64,000 nt of DNA, taken from NCBI RefSeq assembly GCF_009928425.1, contig NZ_JAABNS010000001.1, forward strand, positions 1,054,001-1,118,000, in the 5' to 3' direction. The notes under the pieces were generated by a model. That model saw only the letters and a program-made list of their open reading frames with translations. It was not told the origin of the DNA and ran no database searches. This DNA is from Pseudarthrobacter sp. ATCC 49987 (GTDB lineage Bacteria; Actinomycetota; Actinomycetes; Actinomycetales; Micrococcaceae). This document shows, piece by piece, positions 25,891 to 35,543 of the stretch (the stretch's first letter is position 1; every line of letters starts with the position of its first letter). Both the position numbers and the translations under genes were made by a program.

Positions 25891-27335
25891 TCGTTGCCGG
25901 AGGCGGTCCCACTGGGATGATGCTGGCCGGCGAGCTCGCGCTGGCGGGGGTGGATGTGGCGATTGTGGAGCGCCGCCGGACGCCGGAGCTGGTCGGCTCG
26001 CGTGCGGGCGGGTTCCACCCGCGGGCGATCGAGATCCTCGACCAGCGCGGGATTGCCAACCGGTTCCTCGCCGAAGGCAAGCCCGTTCAGGCGGCGTTTT
26101 TCGGGACAACGATGCTGGACGTGAGCGACTTTCCGACCCGGCACCCCTACACGCTTGCACTGTGGCAGAACCATATTGAGCGGATCCTGGCCGGCTGGAT
26201 CGAGGAGCTGGGTGTGCCGGTCCATCGGGGGCTCGCGGTGGCAGGCCTCGGCCAGGACGACGGCGGAGTCGACGTGCATCTGGCCGGCGGCGGACCGCTG
26301 CGCGCCCTCTATCTGGTGGGCGCCGACGGTGGGCGAAGTGCCGTCCGCAAGGCAGCCGGCATCGGGTTCCCCGGCTGGGACGCGACCAGGAGCAGCCTGA
26401 TCGCCGAAGTGGAGGTGACAGAGGAGCCGCCGGCGGGTGCCCGCATCGATGAGGTGGGGATCCACGGGTTGCACCTGATGGAGGACGGGCGAACGACGCG
26501 GGTGGTCGTGACCGAGAAGCGACTCGGGCCGGCTGCCGAGCCCACACTAGCTGACCTCAGCAAGGCGCTGACCGACGTCTATGACACCGACTTCGGGGTC
26601 CGCGCCCCGACCTGGATCTCGCGGTTCACCGACGCCACGCGGCAGGCCGCGGAGTACCGCAGCGGCCGTGTGCTGCTGGCGGGGGACGCCGCGCACATTC
26701 ATTCTCCTTCGGGCGGGCAGGGGATTGGCCTCGGCATCCAGGACGCCGTGAACCTCGGCTGGAAGCTCGCCCAGGTGGTCAAGGGGACTGCGCCGGCCAG
26801 CCTCTTGGACACTTATCATGCCGAAAGGCACCCTGCCGCGGCGCGGGCGCTGCAATACACGATGGCTCAGTCGGTCACGCAGAGGGCCGACCCGCGCATC
26901 GGCGAGTTGGCCGACACGGTGGCCGGCCTGCTGACGATCGACGAGGCCAGGAAGCGGCTGGGCGGCCTCATTTCCGGCTTGGACGTCCGCTACGACCTCG
27001 GTGAGGGGCACCCGCTGCTCGGGCGCCGCATGCCCGATCTCGACGTCGTCGCCGCCGGCGGCCTGCACCGGGTGTTCACCCTGCTGCACGATGCGCGTCC
27101 GGTGCTGCTCAACCTCGGCGCGCCGGGCAGCGTCGACCCGGGTCCGTGGGCGGATCGGGTGCAGTTGCTGGACGCCAGGTACGACGGCGCGTGGGAGCTC
27201 CCGGTGATCGGTTCGGTCAGCGCTCCCGGGGCCGTGTTGATCCGGCCCGACGGGCATGTGGCGTGGACGGGAGCCGGGACCCCCTCGGGGCTGGAAGACG
27301 CGCTGGCCCGCTGGTTCGGGCCAGCGGGGCAGTAG
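25878..27335 (+). CDS. rox: Rifampicin monooxygenase-like FAD enzyme (Rox/Iri type)
   Basis: A 485-residue class A flavoprotein hydroxylase of the PheA/TfdB-PHBH family. FAD motifs are intact: GGGPTG (8-13), GADGGRS (148-154) and LAGDAAHIHSPSGGQG (267-282). The C-terminal thioredoxin-like domain has RYDLGEGHPLLGRRMPD and VLIRPDGHVAWTG, features I recall from Rox proteins, which oxidise the rifamycin naphthyl ring and linearise the ansa chain. The RAE-like site upstream supports this over a phenol or polyketide hydroxylase. It has no ribosome site of its own but a leader ORF in front. It lies between DUF2017 and murI, positions normally close together, which suggests acquisition. The substrate is inferred. 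Confidence 0.75.
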   Translation: MVDVIVAGGGPTGMMLAGELALAGVDVAIVERRRTPELVGSRAGGFHPRAIEILDQRGIANRFLAEGKPVQAAFFGTTMLDVSDFPTRHPYTLALWQNHIERILAGWIEELGVPVHRGLAVAGLGQDDGGVDVHLAGGGPLRALYLVGADGGRSAVRKAAGIGFPGWDATRSSLIAEVEVTEEPPAGARIDEVGIHGLHLMEDGRTTRVVVTEKRLGPAAEPTLADLSKALTDVYDTDFGVRAPTWISRFTDATRQAAEYRSGRVLLAGDAAHIHSPSGGQGIGLGIQDAVNLGWKLAQVVKGTAPASLLDTYHAERHPAAARALQYTMAQSVTQRADPRIGELADTVAGLLTIDEARKRLGGLISGLDVRYDLGEGHPLLGRRMPDLDVVAAGGLHRVFTLLHDARPVLLNLGAPGSVDPGPWADRVQLLDARYDGAWELPVIGSVSAPGAVLIRPDGHVAWTGAGTPSGLEDALARWFGPAGQ

Positions 27336-27482
27336 AACCGCAGCGGTGCAGCTGCCGGGAGGCGACATGAATCTCAGGGCCAGCTGGCAGGGAATGCCTG
27401 GCGGCGTGTGACAAATTAGACATGAGTCGGACGACACAATGTGATGGCCGCGCCCTTGGCTAAGCCCTATCCTCGAATAATC

Positions 27483-28511
27483 ATGACTTCAGCATCGAGC
27501 ATGGATCCGGCAGCGCGAGCTGCTGCGGACTCCCCAGCCAGCAACAGCGTCACCAGCCAGGCCGCCAGCCTGATGGGATCGCGGCCCATTGGTGTCTTTG
27601 ATTCGGGCGTCGGGGGACTCACCGTGGCCAGGTCCATCATCGACCAGCTGCCCAACGAATCCATCCTCTACGTCGGCGACACCGCCAACGGCCCCTACGG
27701 TCCGCTCCCCATCGCCGAGGTCCGTGCCAACGCCCTGGGCGTGATGGACGAGCTGGTGGATTCCGGGGTGAAGCTGCTGACCATCGCCTGCAACTCGGCA
27801 TCCGCTGCCGTGCTCCGCGACGCCCGCGAACGCTACACCGCCCGCTACGGGATCCCCGTCATCGAAGTGATCCAGCCGGCCGTCCGCCGCGCCGTCGCCG
27901 CCACCCGCAGCGGCCGCGTCGGTGTCATCGGCACGTCGGCCACCATCGGGTCCCGTGCCTACGAGGACACCTTCGCCGCCGCCCCGGACCTGCAGATCAC
28001 CTCCGCGGCCTGCCCCGCGTTCGTGCCCTACGTCGAAGCCGGAATCACCACGGGGCCGGAGCTGCTCGCCGTCGCCCGCGACTACCTGGCGCCGCTCATA
28101 GCCGCCGGCGTGGACACTGTGGTGCTCGGCTGCACCCACTACCCGCTGCTCACCGGCGTCATCTCCTTCGTCCTGGGGGATGACGTCACCCTGGTCTCCA
28201 GCGCCGAGGAAACGGCCAAGGACGTCTACCGGGCCCTGGCGTCCCGCGGATTGGAGCGCACGGACACCGCGGCTCCGGAACACAACTTCATTGCCACGGG
28301 GGACGCCGCGCAGTTTGAGCACCTGGCCCGCCGCTTCCTCGGACCCGAGGTGCTCAGCGTCCGCCACGTGGACCACGTCGCGGCCCAGTACCCCACGGGC
28401 AGCCTGGCCAGGATCACGCCGGAAATGATCGCCGCCGCGCAGGCCGGCGCGAACCGTCCCCGGATCTCCAACTTCGTGGGCGGACCCGCGGGCGGGGGAA
28501 CACTGCTGTGA
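27483..28511 (+). CDS. murI: Glutamate racemase
   Basis: Interconverts L- and D-glutamate to supply D-Glu for peptidoglycan. The core from [22 protein letters not shown] onward is complete, with [13 protein letters not shown], the catalytic cysteines in ACNSAS and GCTHYPLL, and SSAEETA near the end. The ATG at 27483 gives 342 residues with a disordered N-terminus of about 44 residues; a later ATG just before GSRPIGVF would give the usual size, and GTG 27441 would be longer still. A TATCCT hexamer nine bases before 27483 supports that region as the mRNA start. The stop overlaps the next gene by four bases. Confidence 0.93.
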   Translation: MTSASSMDPAARAAADSPASNSVTSQAASLMGSRPIGVFDSGVGGLTVARSIIDQLPNESILYVGDTANGPYGPLPIAEVRANALGVMDELVDSGVKLLTIACNSASAAVLRDARERYTARYGIPVIEVIQPAVRRAVAATRSGRVGVIGTSATIGSRAYEDTFAAAPDLQITSAACPAFVPYVEAGITTGPELLAVARDYLAPLIAAGVDTVVLGCTHYPLLTGVISFVLGDDVTLVSSAEETAKDVYRALASRGLERTDTAAPEHNFIATGDAAQFEHLARRFLGPEVLSVRHVDHVAAQYPTGSLARITPEMIAAAQAGANRPRISNFVGGPAGGGTLL

Positions 28512-29305
28512 AGCTGACCATCGTGGGCTGTACCGGATCCTTTCCGGGGCCCGGCTCGCCGGCGTCGTGCTATTTGCTGACTGCCAGCGACGGCGAACGG
28601 AACTGGAAGATCGTCCTGGACCTCGGCAGCGGCGCGCTCGGTGCCATCCAGCGCTACACGGATCTTGAGGACATCGACGGCATCTTCCTCACCCACCTGC
28701 ACCCGGACCACTGCATGGACCTCTGCGGACTCCACGTCGCGGTGCGGTGGAAGCCGGGCGGCTGGGGACGCGGCAGGATTCCGGTTTGGGGGCCGGCCGC
28801 CACCGCCGACCGGATGGCGACGGCCTACGGCCTGGAACTGGACCCCGGGATGCACGAGGAATTCGACTTCAGCAACTGGTCCGAGCGCAAGCCAGTGACC
28901 ATGGGCCCGTTCACGGTCGCCCCCTACGCCGTCAACCACCCGGTGGAAGAGGCCTACGCTCTCCGCGTCGAGGTCACCGAACCGGACAAGGATGGCAACC
29001 CCGTCACCCGCGTGCTCAGCTATTCCGGCGACACCGACTCCTGCAGCGGGCTGGAGGACGCGGCCCGCGACGCCGACCTGTTCCTCTGCGAGGCGGCCTT
29101 CGAGGAAGGCCGCGACGACGGCATCAAGGACGTGCACCTGACCGGCAAGCGCGCCGGGGAAGCCGCCGTCGCCGCCGGCGCCCGGCGGCTGCTGCTGACC
29201 CACATCCCGGTCTGGACGTCCCCGACGACCGTCATGGCCGAAGCCAAGGAAATCTTCGGACAGCACGTGGCCGTGGCTGTGGCGGGCGTGCACTACACGA
29301 TTTGA
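28508..29305 (+). CDS. Metallo-beta-lactamase-fold hydrolase (Rv1339-type)
   Basis: A 265-residue cytoplasmic MBL-fold enzyme. The metal motif is [10 protein letters not shown], with later ligands in [14 protein letters not shown] and LTHIPVW. The mycobacterial orthologue in the same neighbourhood (Rv1339, between murI and rphA) has been reported as an atypical cAMP phosphodiesterase; whether that holds here is inference. GTG 28508 overlaps the murI stop (GTGA), so they are coupled. An RNase Z-like role is the alternative, but the length and context favour the Rv1339 group. Confidence 0.88.
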   Translation: MKLTIVGCTGSFPGPGSPASCYLLTASDGERNWKIVLDLGSGALGAIQRYTDLEDIDGIFLTHLHPDHCMDLCGLHVAVRWKPGGWGRGRIPVWGPAATADRMATAYGLELDPGMHEEFDFSNWSERKPVTMGPFTVAPYAVNHPVEEAYALRVEVTEPDKDGNPVTRVLSYSGDTDSCSGLEDAARDADLFLCEAAFEEGRDDGIKDVHLTGKRAGEAAVAAGARRLLLTHIPVWTSPTTVMAEAKEIFGQHVAVAVAGVHYTI

Positions 29306-29391
29306 GCGGAACCTTTCAGTCCGGATGGGCACGGACAGGCCCGGAAAGCTCCGGATGGGCAGGTGTGCCCGGCTGGGCCGGTGCGGGTCGA

Positions 29392-29397
29392 TAAGCT
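29392..29397 (+). promoter_or_regulatory. Leaderless -10 element of rph
   Basis: TAAGCT ending 6 nt before ATG 29404, inside the murI-MBL-rph cluster, so rph has its own promoter. Confidence 0.65.
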
Positions 29398-29403
29398 AAT
29401 GAC

Positions 29404-30158
<755 letters not shown>

Positions 30159-30162
<4 letters not shown>

Positions 30163-30878
30163 CAGCGGGCGCGGCGCAGCCGGGCCCGGCAGATCACAGC
30201 CCAGCAGATCACAGCGCTGCAGGCCACAGCGCTGCGCCGGTGCTGGTGCTTGCCACGCACAACCAGGGCAAGCTCCGGGAACTTCGGGAACTGCTGCGCG
30301 GGCAGGTGCCGGGCCTCGACGTCGATACCCAGGTGGTGGACGCGGGGGCCGTCGGCGCACCCGACGTCGCCGAGACCGGTGTGACCTTTGCCGAGAACTC
30401 ACTGCTCAAGGCACGCGCGGTGGCGCAGGCGACCGGACTCGTGGCGATCGCCGACGACTCCGGCCTCGCCGTGGACGTGCTCGGCGGGGCTCCCGGGATC
30501 TTCTCGGCCCGCTGGGCCGGCCGCCACGGGGACGACGCCGCCAACCTGCGGCTGCTGCTTGACCAGCTGGCCGACGTTCCCGAAGAGTACCGCGGTGCCG
30601 CGTTCGTCTGCGCCGCGGCACTGGCCGTCCCCGGGGCCGGCGCAGGTTCTGGCACAGGGGACGGCCGGGAAGTCGTGGAGTACGGGCAGCTCGAGGGGAC
30701 GCTGCTGCGCGAGCCGCGCGGGACCGGCGGCTTCGGCTACGACCCCGTGCTGCAGCCCAGCGGGCTTGACCGCAGCTGCGCCGAGCTGAGCCCGGCGGAG
30801 AAGAACGCCATCAGCCACCGCGGCCACGCTTTCCGGGCGCTGCTTCCGGCCATCGTGGAGGCGCTGTCCGGGAGGTAA
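30159..30878 (+). CDS. rdgB: XTP/dITP diphosphatase (RdgB/HAM1)
   Basis: Cleans the nucleotide pool by hydrolysing XTP, ITP and dITP to monophosphates. The family core runs [68 protein letters not shown] and [11 protein letters not shown]...[13 protein letters not shown] 30159 overlaps the rph stop (GTGA) and adds a 26-residue tail with three 5-residue repeats ([15 protein letters not shown]); GTG 30240, right at the core, is the alternative start. An insert after [12 protein letters not shown] is Gly-rich. Confidence 0.95.
30186..30230 (+). repeat. Three tandem 15-bp units at the 5' end of rdgB
   Basis: Three 15-bp units encode [10 protein letters not shown] and AAGHS. They lie upstream of the conserved core and keep the frame. 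Confidence 0.6.
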
Positions 30879-30900
30879 CCCGGCGCCAGGGGAATTAACA

Positions 30901-30937
30901 AAAGGATGGCGCCCCGCATGGTGGGGCGCCATCCTTT
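30901..30937. terminator. Bidirectional terminator between rdgB and the DedA gene
   Basis: A perfect 15-bp stem (30901-30915 with 30923-30937) around a 7-nt loop, with A and T runs at its base. It separates two convergent genes. Confidence 0.92.
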
Positions 30938-30973
30938 GCGCTATTTGTCCGGAACGCTTGTCCGGAACGGGAG

Positions 30974-31756
30974 CTACGGCGTCTTGCGTTCCTCTTCGGG
31001 CTCGTGCTCCTCGATGAACTCCTCGACGACGTCCGTGCCGTACTTCTCGGCCTGGCGCTTGGCGATGAAGCCGCGTACAACCTCAATGGCGATCGGGACC
31101 ACTGACACCAGGACGATCGCGATGAAGATGATGTCCAGGTTTTCGCGGACCCACGGGAAGGTGTCGCCCAGCAGGTAGCCCAGGAGCGTCACACCGCCGC
31201 CCCACAGCACGGCGCCGATCACGTTGAAGACGAAGAACTTGCGCTTGCTCATTTGGGCGACGCCCACGATCACCGGGACAAAGGTCCGGATGATCGGCAC
31301 GAAACGGGCCAGGATCAGGGCCTTGCCGCCGTGCTTCTCGAAGAACGCGTGGGCGCTCTCGACGTTTTCGCGCTTGAAGAGCTTCGAATTCGGCTTGTTG
31401 AAGATGGCCGGGCCGGCTTTGGAGCCGATCAGGTAGCCCACCTGGTTCCCGATGATCGCTGCGATGATGATCATCACCACGAACGCCCAGATGTTGACCT
31501 TGATGGTCCCGGTGGCCACGAGGAGTCCGGCTGTGAACAGCATCGAGTCGCCCGGCAGGAAGAAGCCGATCAGCAGGCCCGTCTCGGCGAAGATGATGCC
31601 GCAGACCAAAAGAATGACCCACGGCGCGAGGGCGGGGTCGGCCAGGAAGACCTGGGGGTTCAGCCAGTCGGGCAGGAACGAGGCAAGGTGCGGCTGCACC
31701 GGGCCTGCGCCGCCGATCGTGGACACGGCGAAGTCATTCAAAGCTAAAAGGTTCAC
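30974..31756 (-). CDS. DedA family membrane protein
   Basis: A 260-residue DedA/VTT-domain protein. Family motifs are FAETGLLIGFFLPGDSMLFTAGLLVATG, GNQVGYLIGSKAGPAIF and ILARFVPIIRTFVPVIVGVAQMSKRKFFVFNVIGAVLWG. Members act as lipid carrier recyclers or flippases (undecaprenyl phosphate, phospholipids) or support proton-motive force; the substrate here is not fixed. The C-terminus is an acidic tail (EEFIEEHEPEEERK). GTG 31756 is fixed by TACCCT ending six bases before it, so the mRNA is probably leaderless. Confidence 0.93.
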   Translation of the reverse strand: MNLLALNDFAVSTIGGAGPVQPHLASFLPDWLNPQVFLADPALAPWVILLVCGIIFAETGLLIGFFLPGDSMLFTAGLLVATGTIKVNIWAFVVMIIIAAIIGNQVGYLIGSKAGPAIFNKPNSKLFKRENVESAHAFFEKHGGKALILARFVPIIRTFVPVIVGVAQMSKRKFFVFNVIGAVLWGGGVTLLGYLLGDTFPWVRENLDIIFIAIVLVSVVPIAIEVVRGFIAKRQAEKYGTDVVEEFIEEHEPEEERKTP

Positions 31757-31762
31757 CTGTCA

Positions 31763-31768
31763 AGGGTA
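31763..31768 (-). promoter_or_regulatory. Leaderless -10 element of the DedA gene
   Basis: TACCCT on the minus strand, 6 nt before GTG 31756. Confidence 0.65.
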
Positions 31769-31854
31769 CTTGACGGCCGCCGTCGGGCGCTGACGGCGGG
31801 CGGCACGGGATCGGCACTGGCGCCGCCGGTGCGGGTCCGGCCGGAATCCGGCGC

Positions 31855-31860
31855 TAAAGT
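31855..31860 (+). promoter_or_regulatory. Leaderless -10 element of the BRCT exonuclease gene
   Basis: TAAAGT ending 6 nt before GTG 31867; it decides a GTG start. Confidence 0.65.
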
Positions 31861-31866
31861 TGGAGC

Positions 31867-32886
31867 GTGGGTTTGGACTTTACGGCGATCGACTTTGAGA
31901 CCGCGAATGGCTTCCGGGGTTCACCGTGCGCTGTTGGCCTGAGCAAGGTGCGCGGCGGCGTTGTGGTCGAGGAAGCCTCGTGGCTGATGCGGCCGCCGGA
32001 AAACCATGACCGCTTCGACCACCACAACGTCCGGATCCACGGCATCCGGCCTGAGCAGGTGGCCGGGTTGCCGCGCTTCGGTGAGCTGTTCCCGGAGATC
32101 GGCGCCTTCATCGGCGGTGATATCCTCGCTGCCCACAATGCCGCCTTCGACCTCGGCGTGATCCGCTCCGGCCTGGAGGTTTCCGGCCTGCCGGGGCCGG
32201 CCTATGACTACGTCTGCACCGTGATGCTCTCGCGCCGCTGCTACTCCCTCGTCTCCAATTCCCTGCCGTACGCGGCCGAGGAAGCGGGTGTCCCGCTGGT
32301 CAACCACCACGACGCCGCCGAGGACGCGCGGGCGTGCGCCGGGATCCTGATTGACATTGCCGCGCGCAACGGCGCCGGCAGCATCGCGGAACTGTACCTG
32401 TCGCTGGGCCTCACGGTTTCCCGCCAGCAAGCGTTCGACCCGCTGAGCGATCCGCTCTCCAAGGCCAGCCAGTCAGCCCTCGACGCACTGGCCGGGGGAG
32501 CGGCCGCAGCGGCCCCCGTCCGGGCCTACCAGCCCGGCTGGCCGGAAGAAGGCGCCAACCCGCCGCCGAACGCCTTCGCCGAGCCCGGCCACCCGTTGTT
32601 CGGCCAGACCGTGGTGTTTACCGGCGAGCTCGCCATCCCCCGTCCTGAGGCGAAGGTCCGTTCCGCCGAACTCGGCGCCAGGACCGAGAGCCGGGTCACG
32701 GCCCGCACCACCGTCCTGGTGGTGGGCGACGGGTTCGTGGCCGCCGACCTGCGCTCCGGCCGGCTCACCGGCAAGGCCCGGCGGGTGCTGGAGCTGCACG
32801 AGCGGGGCCAGCGGATCGAGGTCCTCTCCGAAGGTGAGTTCCTGCAGATGGTGGGCGGCCACATGGCCTCCGCCGCCATTGCCTGA
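31867..32886 (+). CDS. DEDDh 3'-5' exonuclease with C-terminal BRCT domain (DnaQ-like)
   Basis: A 339-residue protein. The exonuclease domain (about 1-170) has the metal residues in AIDFETAN, the second acidic site in HNAAFDLGVI and the DEDDh histidine-aspartate pair in HHDAAEDARACAG. After a Pro/Ala linker, residues about 240-330 form a BRCT domain (PLFGQTVVFTGELAIPRPEAKVRSAELGARTESRVTARTTVLVVG). This architecture resembles stand-alone epsilon-like proofreading or repair exonucleases rather than the replicative subunit. It is a single leaderless gene with a GTG start. Confidence 0.9.
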   Translation: MGLDFTAIDFETANGFRGSPCAVGLSKVRGGVVVEEASWLMRPPENHDRFDHHNVRIHGIRPEQVAGLPRFGELFPEIGAFIGGDILAAHNAAFDLGVIRSGLEVSGLPGPAYDYVCTVMLSRRCYSLVSNSLPYAAEEAGVPLVNHHDAAEDARACAGILIDIAARNGAGSIAELYLSLGLTVSRQQAFDPLSDPLSKASQSALDALAGGAAAAAPVRAYQPGWPEEGANPPPNAFAEPGHPLFGQTVVFTGELAIPRPEAKVRSAELGARTESRVTARTTVLVVGDGFVAADLRSGRLTGKARRVLELHERGQRIEVLSEGEFLQMVGGHMASAAIA

Positions 32887-32955
32887 TCCCCGCCGGTCCC
32901 GGGGCTCCGCGGTCATACTGCGCAACAAACATTTCGCCCGGGGCGGGCCTGCTCC

Positions 32956-32961
32956 TAGCCT
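32956..32961 (+). promoter_or_regulatory. Leaderless -10 element of the DUF4395 gene
   Basis: TAGCCT ending 6 nt before ATG 32968. Confidence 0.65.
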
Positions 32962-32967
32962 TGAACG

Positions 32968-33528
32968 ATGAGCAAACTGACCTCGGCACGTCCCGCGCCT
33001 CCGGCACCTGCAACCGCATTTTCATCTGCGCGCAGGGGCGGAATCGACTGGCGCACGGTCTTCGCGTTTCCCAACCCGGTCAACGAGTACGCGGCCCGGG
33101 TCACGGCCGCACTTGTGGTGCTGCTGTCCGTGGTGACGCTGCTGACTGGCTTCGGCTGGGGACTGGCCCTCATTGCCGCGGGGTTCTGGCTGCGCGTCCT
33201 GTTCGGCCCGCGGATTTCGCCGCTTGCCCAGCTGTCCGTCAAGGTCCTGACGCCGCGGCTGGGAAAGACCCGGCTGGTTCCGGGCCCGCCGAAGCGCTTC
33301 GCCCAGGGCATCGGTGCGGCCACGTCCACCGCCGCGGCCGTCCTGCTGGCCGCGGGGCTGGCACCGGCGGCGTGGATCCTGCTGACGGTCCTGATTGTGG
33401 CCGCGTCCCTGGAGGCATTCGCCGGCTTCTGCCTGGGCTGCACCATCTTCGGCTTCCTGCAGCGCCGCGGCCTGATCCCCGAGGACGTGTGCGAGGCCTG
33501 CAACAACATTTCGCTCCGCCGGTCCTGA
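32968..33528 (+). CDS. DUF4395 family membrane protein
   Basis: A 186-residue protein with about four membrane segments and the DUF4395 signature: FPNPVNEYAARVTAALVVLLSV, FWLRVLFGPRISPLAQLSVKVLTPRLG and LEAFAGFCLGCTIFGFLQRRGLIPEDVCEACNN. The conserved FCLGC and CEAC cysteine pairs suggest thiol or metal chemistry at the membrane. DUF4395 proteins are often beside thioredoxin/sulfurtransferase genes in other genomes; here it stands alone. Confidence 0.88.
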   Translation: MSKLTSARPAPPAPATAFSSARRGGIDWRTVFAFPNPVNEYAARVTAALVVLLSVVTLLTGFGWGLALIAAGFWLRVLFGPRISPLAQLSVKVLTPRLGKTRLVPGPPKRFAQGIGAATSTAAAVLLAAGLAPAAWILLTVLIVAASLEAFAGFCLGCTIFGFLQRRGLIPEDVCEACNNISLRRS

Positions 33529-33568
33529 GGGCCGGACTGGAGCGCCGCCGGGTTGGACCGGCGCCGGT

Positions 33569-34684
33569 TCAGGCGCCGGTGACGGCCGCCAGGCGGGACG
33601 CCATGCCCCGGATAACCTCCGGGGCCTCAAGCCGTTCGAGCCACTGCGCCGGAAGGCAGCCCTCGCCGTAGAACGTGCCCAGGATGTTGCCGGCAATCGA
33701 CGCCGTGGAGTCGCTGTCCCCGCTGTGGTTAACCGCGACGGCGATTGCCGCGCGGAAGTGCTCCTCCGGGTGCCCTCCGGCAGCCGACGGATCCGGTTCC
33801 GTGGCGAGCACCGCGTAAAGCGCGACGGCGAGTGCCTCCTCGGCCACCCAGCCTTCGCCGAGTTCACGGACCAGGTCCTCCGGGTCCAGCAGCGCGCCGG
33901 CGGCACCAAGCCGGAGTGCTGCTTCCAGCCGGGAGATGAGGTCCGGATCAACTCTTTCGTCCTTGCGCAGCTGGACGGTGTCCAGGTGTCCGAGAGCGTA
34001 TTCCGCTGCCGGCCGCAGCCCGTGCCCGGCGAGCAGGGCGTGGATGACAAGACTGAAAATGCCGGCACTCTGCCTCGCGGCGGGGTGCCCGTGGGTCAAC
34101 GAGGCGGCGTCGGCGCTGAGCTTGTAGACGTCGGCGGGGGCGATGTAGGGGATCAAGCCAAAGGGGGCCGAGCGCATCACCGTGCCGCAGCCCTTGGAGT
34201 CCGGGTTGACCGGCCGGAAAAACGTCCCCATCTCTCCGGTGGCCAGTCCGCTCAGGCAGGCATTGCCCGGGGCGCGGCGATGCTTGAGGACGGCGTGGGA
34301 ATCGATCCACCGGGGCGGCTGGAACGGGGCCGCCTCCGGAACCGGCACGCCCTGGGTGGCCAGCCAGCGCAGGTACGCGAGCCACAGGCACGCGTTGGTG
34401 TCCGCGGCCACGCCCGAATTGGCCCACTCCAGCGCCTCCAGCAGCCCGTCCACGGTGTACAGCGTGAGCTGCGTGTCGTCGGAAAAGTGGCTGCCGCCGT
34501 CGAGCGCTGCGAACTCCCGCAGCCCGTCCGGACCGAACTTCGCACGGATGGTGGAGATGTCATCGAATTCGACGGCGTACCCCAGCGAATCACCCAGGGC
34601 GCCGCCCAGCAGGCACCCGTGAATCCGCGAGGCGTGCGATGGTGCCGGTGCCGGTTCAGGGGTGATGGCGTGCTCGTTGCTCAT
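33569..34684 (-). CDS. ADP-ribosylglycohydrolase family protein
   Basis: A 371-residue DraG-like protein that removes ADP-ribose from proteins or small molecules using two Mg ions. The metal motifs are visible: GALGDSLGYAVEF, FSDDTQLTLYTVDGLLEALEW and, near the C-terminus, NHSGDSDSTASIAGNILGTFYG. No partner ADP-ribosyltransferase lies in the window, so its target is unknown. A TAAAAT hexamer eight bases before the ATG at 34684 is a borderline leaderless promoter. Confidence 0.9.
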   Translation of the reverse strand: MSNEHAITPEPAPAPSHASRIHGCLLGGALGDSLGYAVEFDDISTIRAKFGPDGLREFAALDGGSHFSDDTQLTLYTVDGLLEALEWANSGVAADTNACLWLAYLRWLATQGVPVPEAAPFQPPRWIDSHAVLKHRRAPGNACLSGLATGEMGTFFRPVNPDSKGCGTVMRSAPFGLIPYIAPADVYKLSADAASLTHGHPAARQSAGIFSLVIHALLAGHGLRPAAEYALGHLDTVQLRKDERVDPDLISRLEAALRLGAAGALLDPEDLVRELGEGWVAEEALAVALYAVLATEPDPSAAGGHPEEHFRAAIAVAVNHSGDSDSTASIAGNILGTFYGEGCLPAQWLERLEAPEVIRGMASRLAAVTGA

Positions 34685-34755
34685 GACTTAGAATTTTACC
34701 CCGGCCCCACGTCGGAGCTGGTGCCACAGGTCAACACCGGGACAGCAGGCGACCA

Positions 34756-35112
34756 ATGCGCGAACCAGCATGGCGGAAGACCGGATCCACCCCTGACTAC
34801 CGGTTCTCGCTCGCCAATGAAACAACGTTCCTGGCCTGGATCAGGACATCGCTGGCCCTGATCGTGGGGGCGCTTGGCATCGACCAACTGTTCCCCGACA
34901 TCGCTCCCGCTCCGCTGCGGATCTCCATGTGCGTTGCGCTGGCGATCATCGGTGCCGCCCTCGCCGTCCTGGCGTACCGGCGCTGGGGCCAGATGGAAGA
35001 GGCGATGCGAAACAACCGTGAGTTGCCGTTTTCCGGTGTGATGCTCGTGATGACCATTGGGGTGTCGGCCGCGGCGTTTATCCTGGCAGTGCTGCTCCTG
35101 GCCGCGCGATGA
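34756..35112 (+). CDS. DUF202 / YidH family membrane protein
   Basis: A 118-residue protein with three membrane segments and the DUF202 mark RFSLANETTFLAWIRTSLALIVGALGI, typical of YidH. Function is unknown. Its stop overlaps the start of a second DUF202 gene by four bases (ATGA), forming a tight pair in the YidH-YidG arrangement. No leaderless -10 box or strong ribosome site precedes the ATG, so the start is less certain. Confidence 0.87.
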   Translation: MREPAWRKTGSTPDYRFSLANETTFLAWIRTSLALIVGALGIDQLFPDIAPAPLRISMCVALAIIGAALAVLAYRRWGQMEEAMRNNRELPFSGVMLVMTIGVSAAAFILAVLLLAAR

Positions 35113-35471
35113 GCGCCGGGGCCGTTCGGGACCCCGGGCTGCAGCCGGAACGGACGTCGTTGTCCTGGAGCCGGACCCTGCTGGCCCTCTTCGCGGCCGA
35201 CCTGCTGATTTGGCGCGGCTGGGCGATCGCGGCGTCACAGACCGCCCCCGGTTCCGCCAGGTGGGCAGGGGCCGGAACCACGGACTATCTGGGGGTGTGT
35301 GCCCTGGCGGCGATGGTCGCCACGGTGGTGCTGTGCCTCTGCGTTCTGGCCCGGGTGCGGGAACTCCGGCACTCCTCCTTTGCGCCGCCGGCCTCCCTCA
35401 TGCGCTGGGCCGCCGCCGGGGTCACTGTGCTGGGAGCCAGTGCCGTCGCCGCGATTGCGCTGGGACGCTAA
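35109..35471 (+). CDS. DUF202 family membrane protein (YidG-like)
   Basis: A 120-residue paralogue partner of the previous gene, with DPGLQPERTSLSWSRTLLALFAADLLIWRGW (the DUF202 E-R-T-x-L-x-W-x-R core) and three hydrophobic segments. Translation is coupled to the first DUF202 gene through ATGA. Function unknown. Confidence 0.87.
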   Translation: MSAGAVRDPGLQPERTSLSWSRTLLALFAADLLIWRGWAIAASQTAPGSARWAGAGTTDYLGVCALAAMVATVVLCLCVLARVRELRHSSFAPPASLMRWAAAGVTVLGASAVAAIALGR

Positions 35472-35543
35472 GCCCGGGTCCAGCGAACGTCCAGACTCCG
35501 CTGGCAGACTGCTCGCTGACCCCAAGCAAAGGAATACCTGAAC

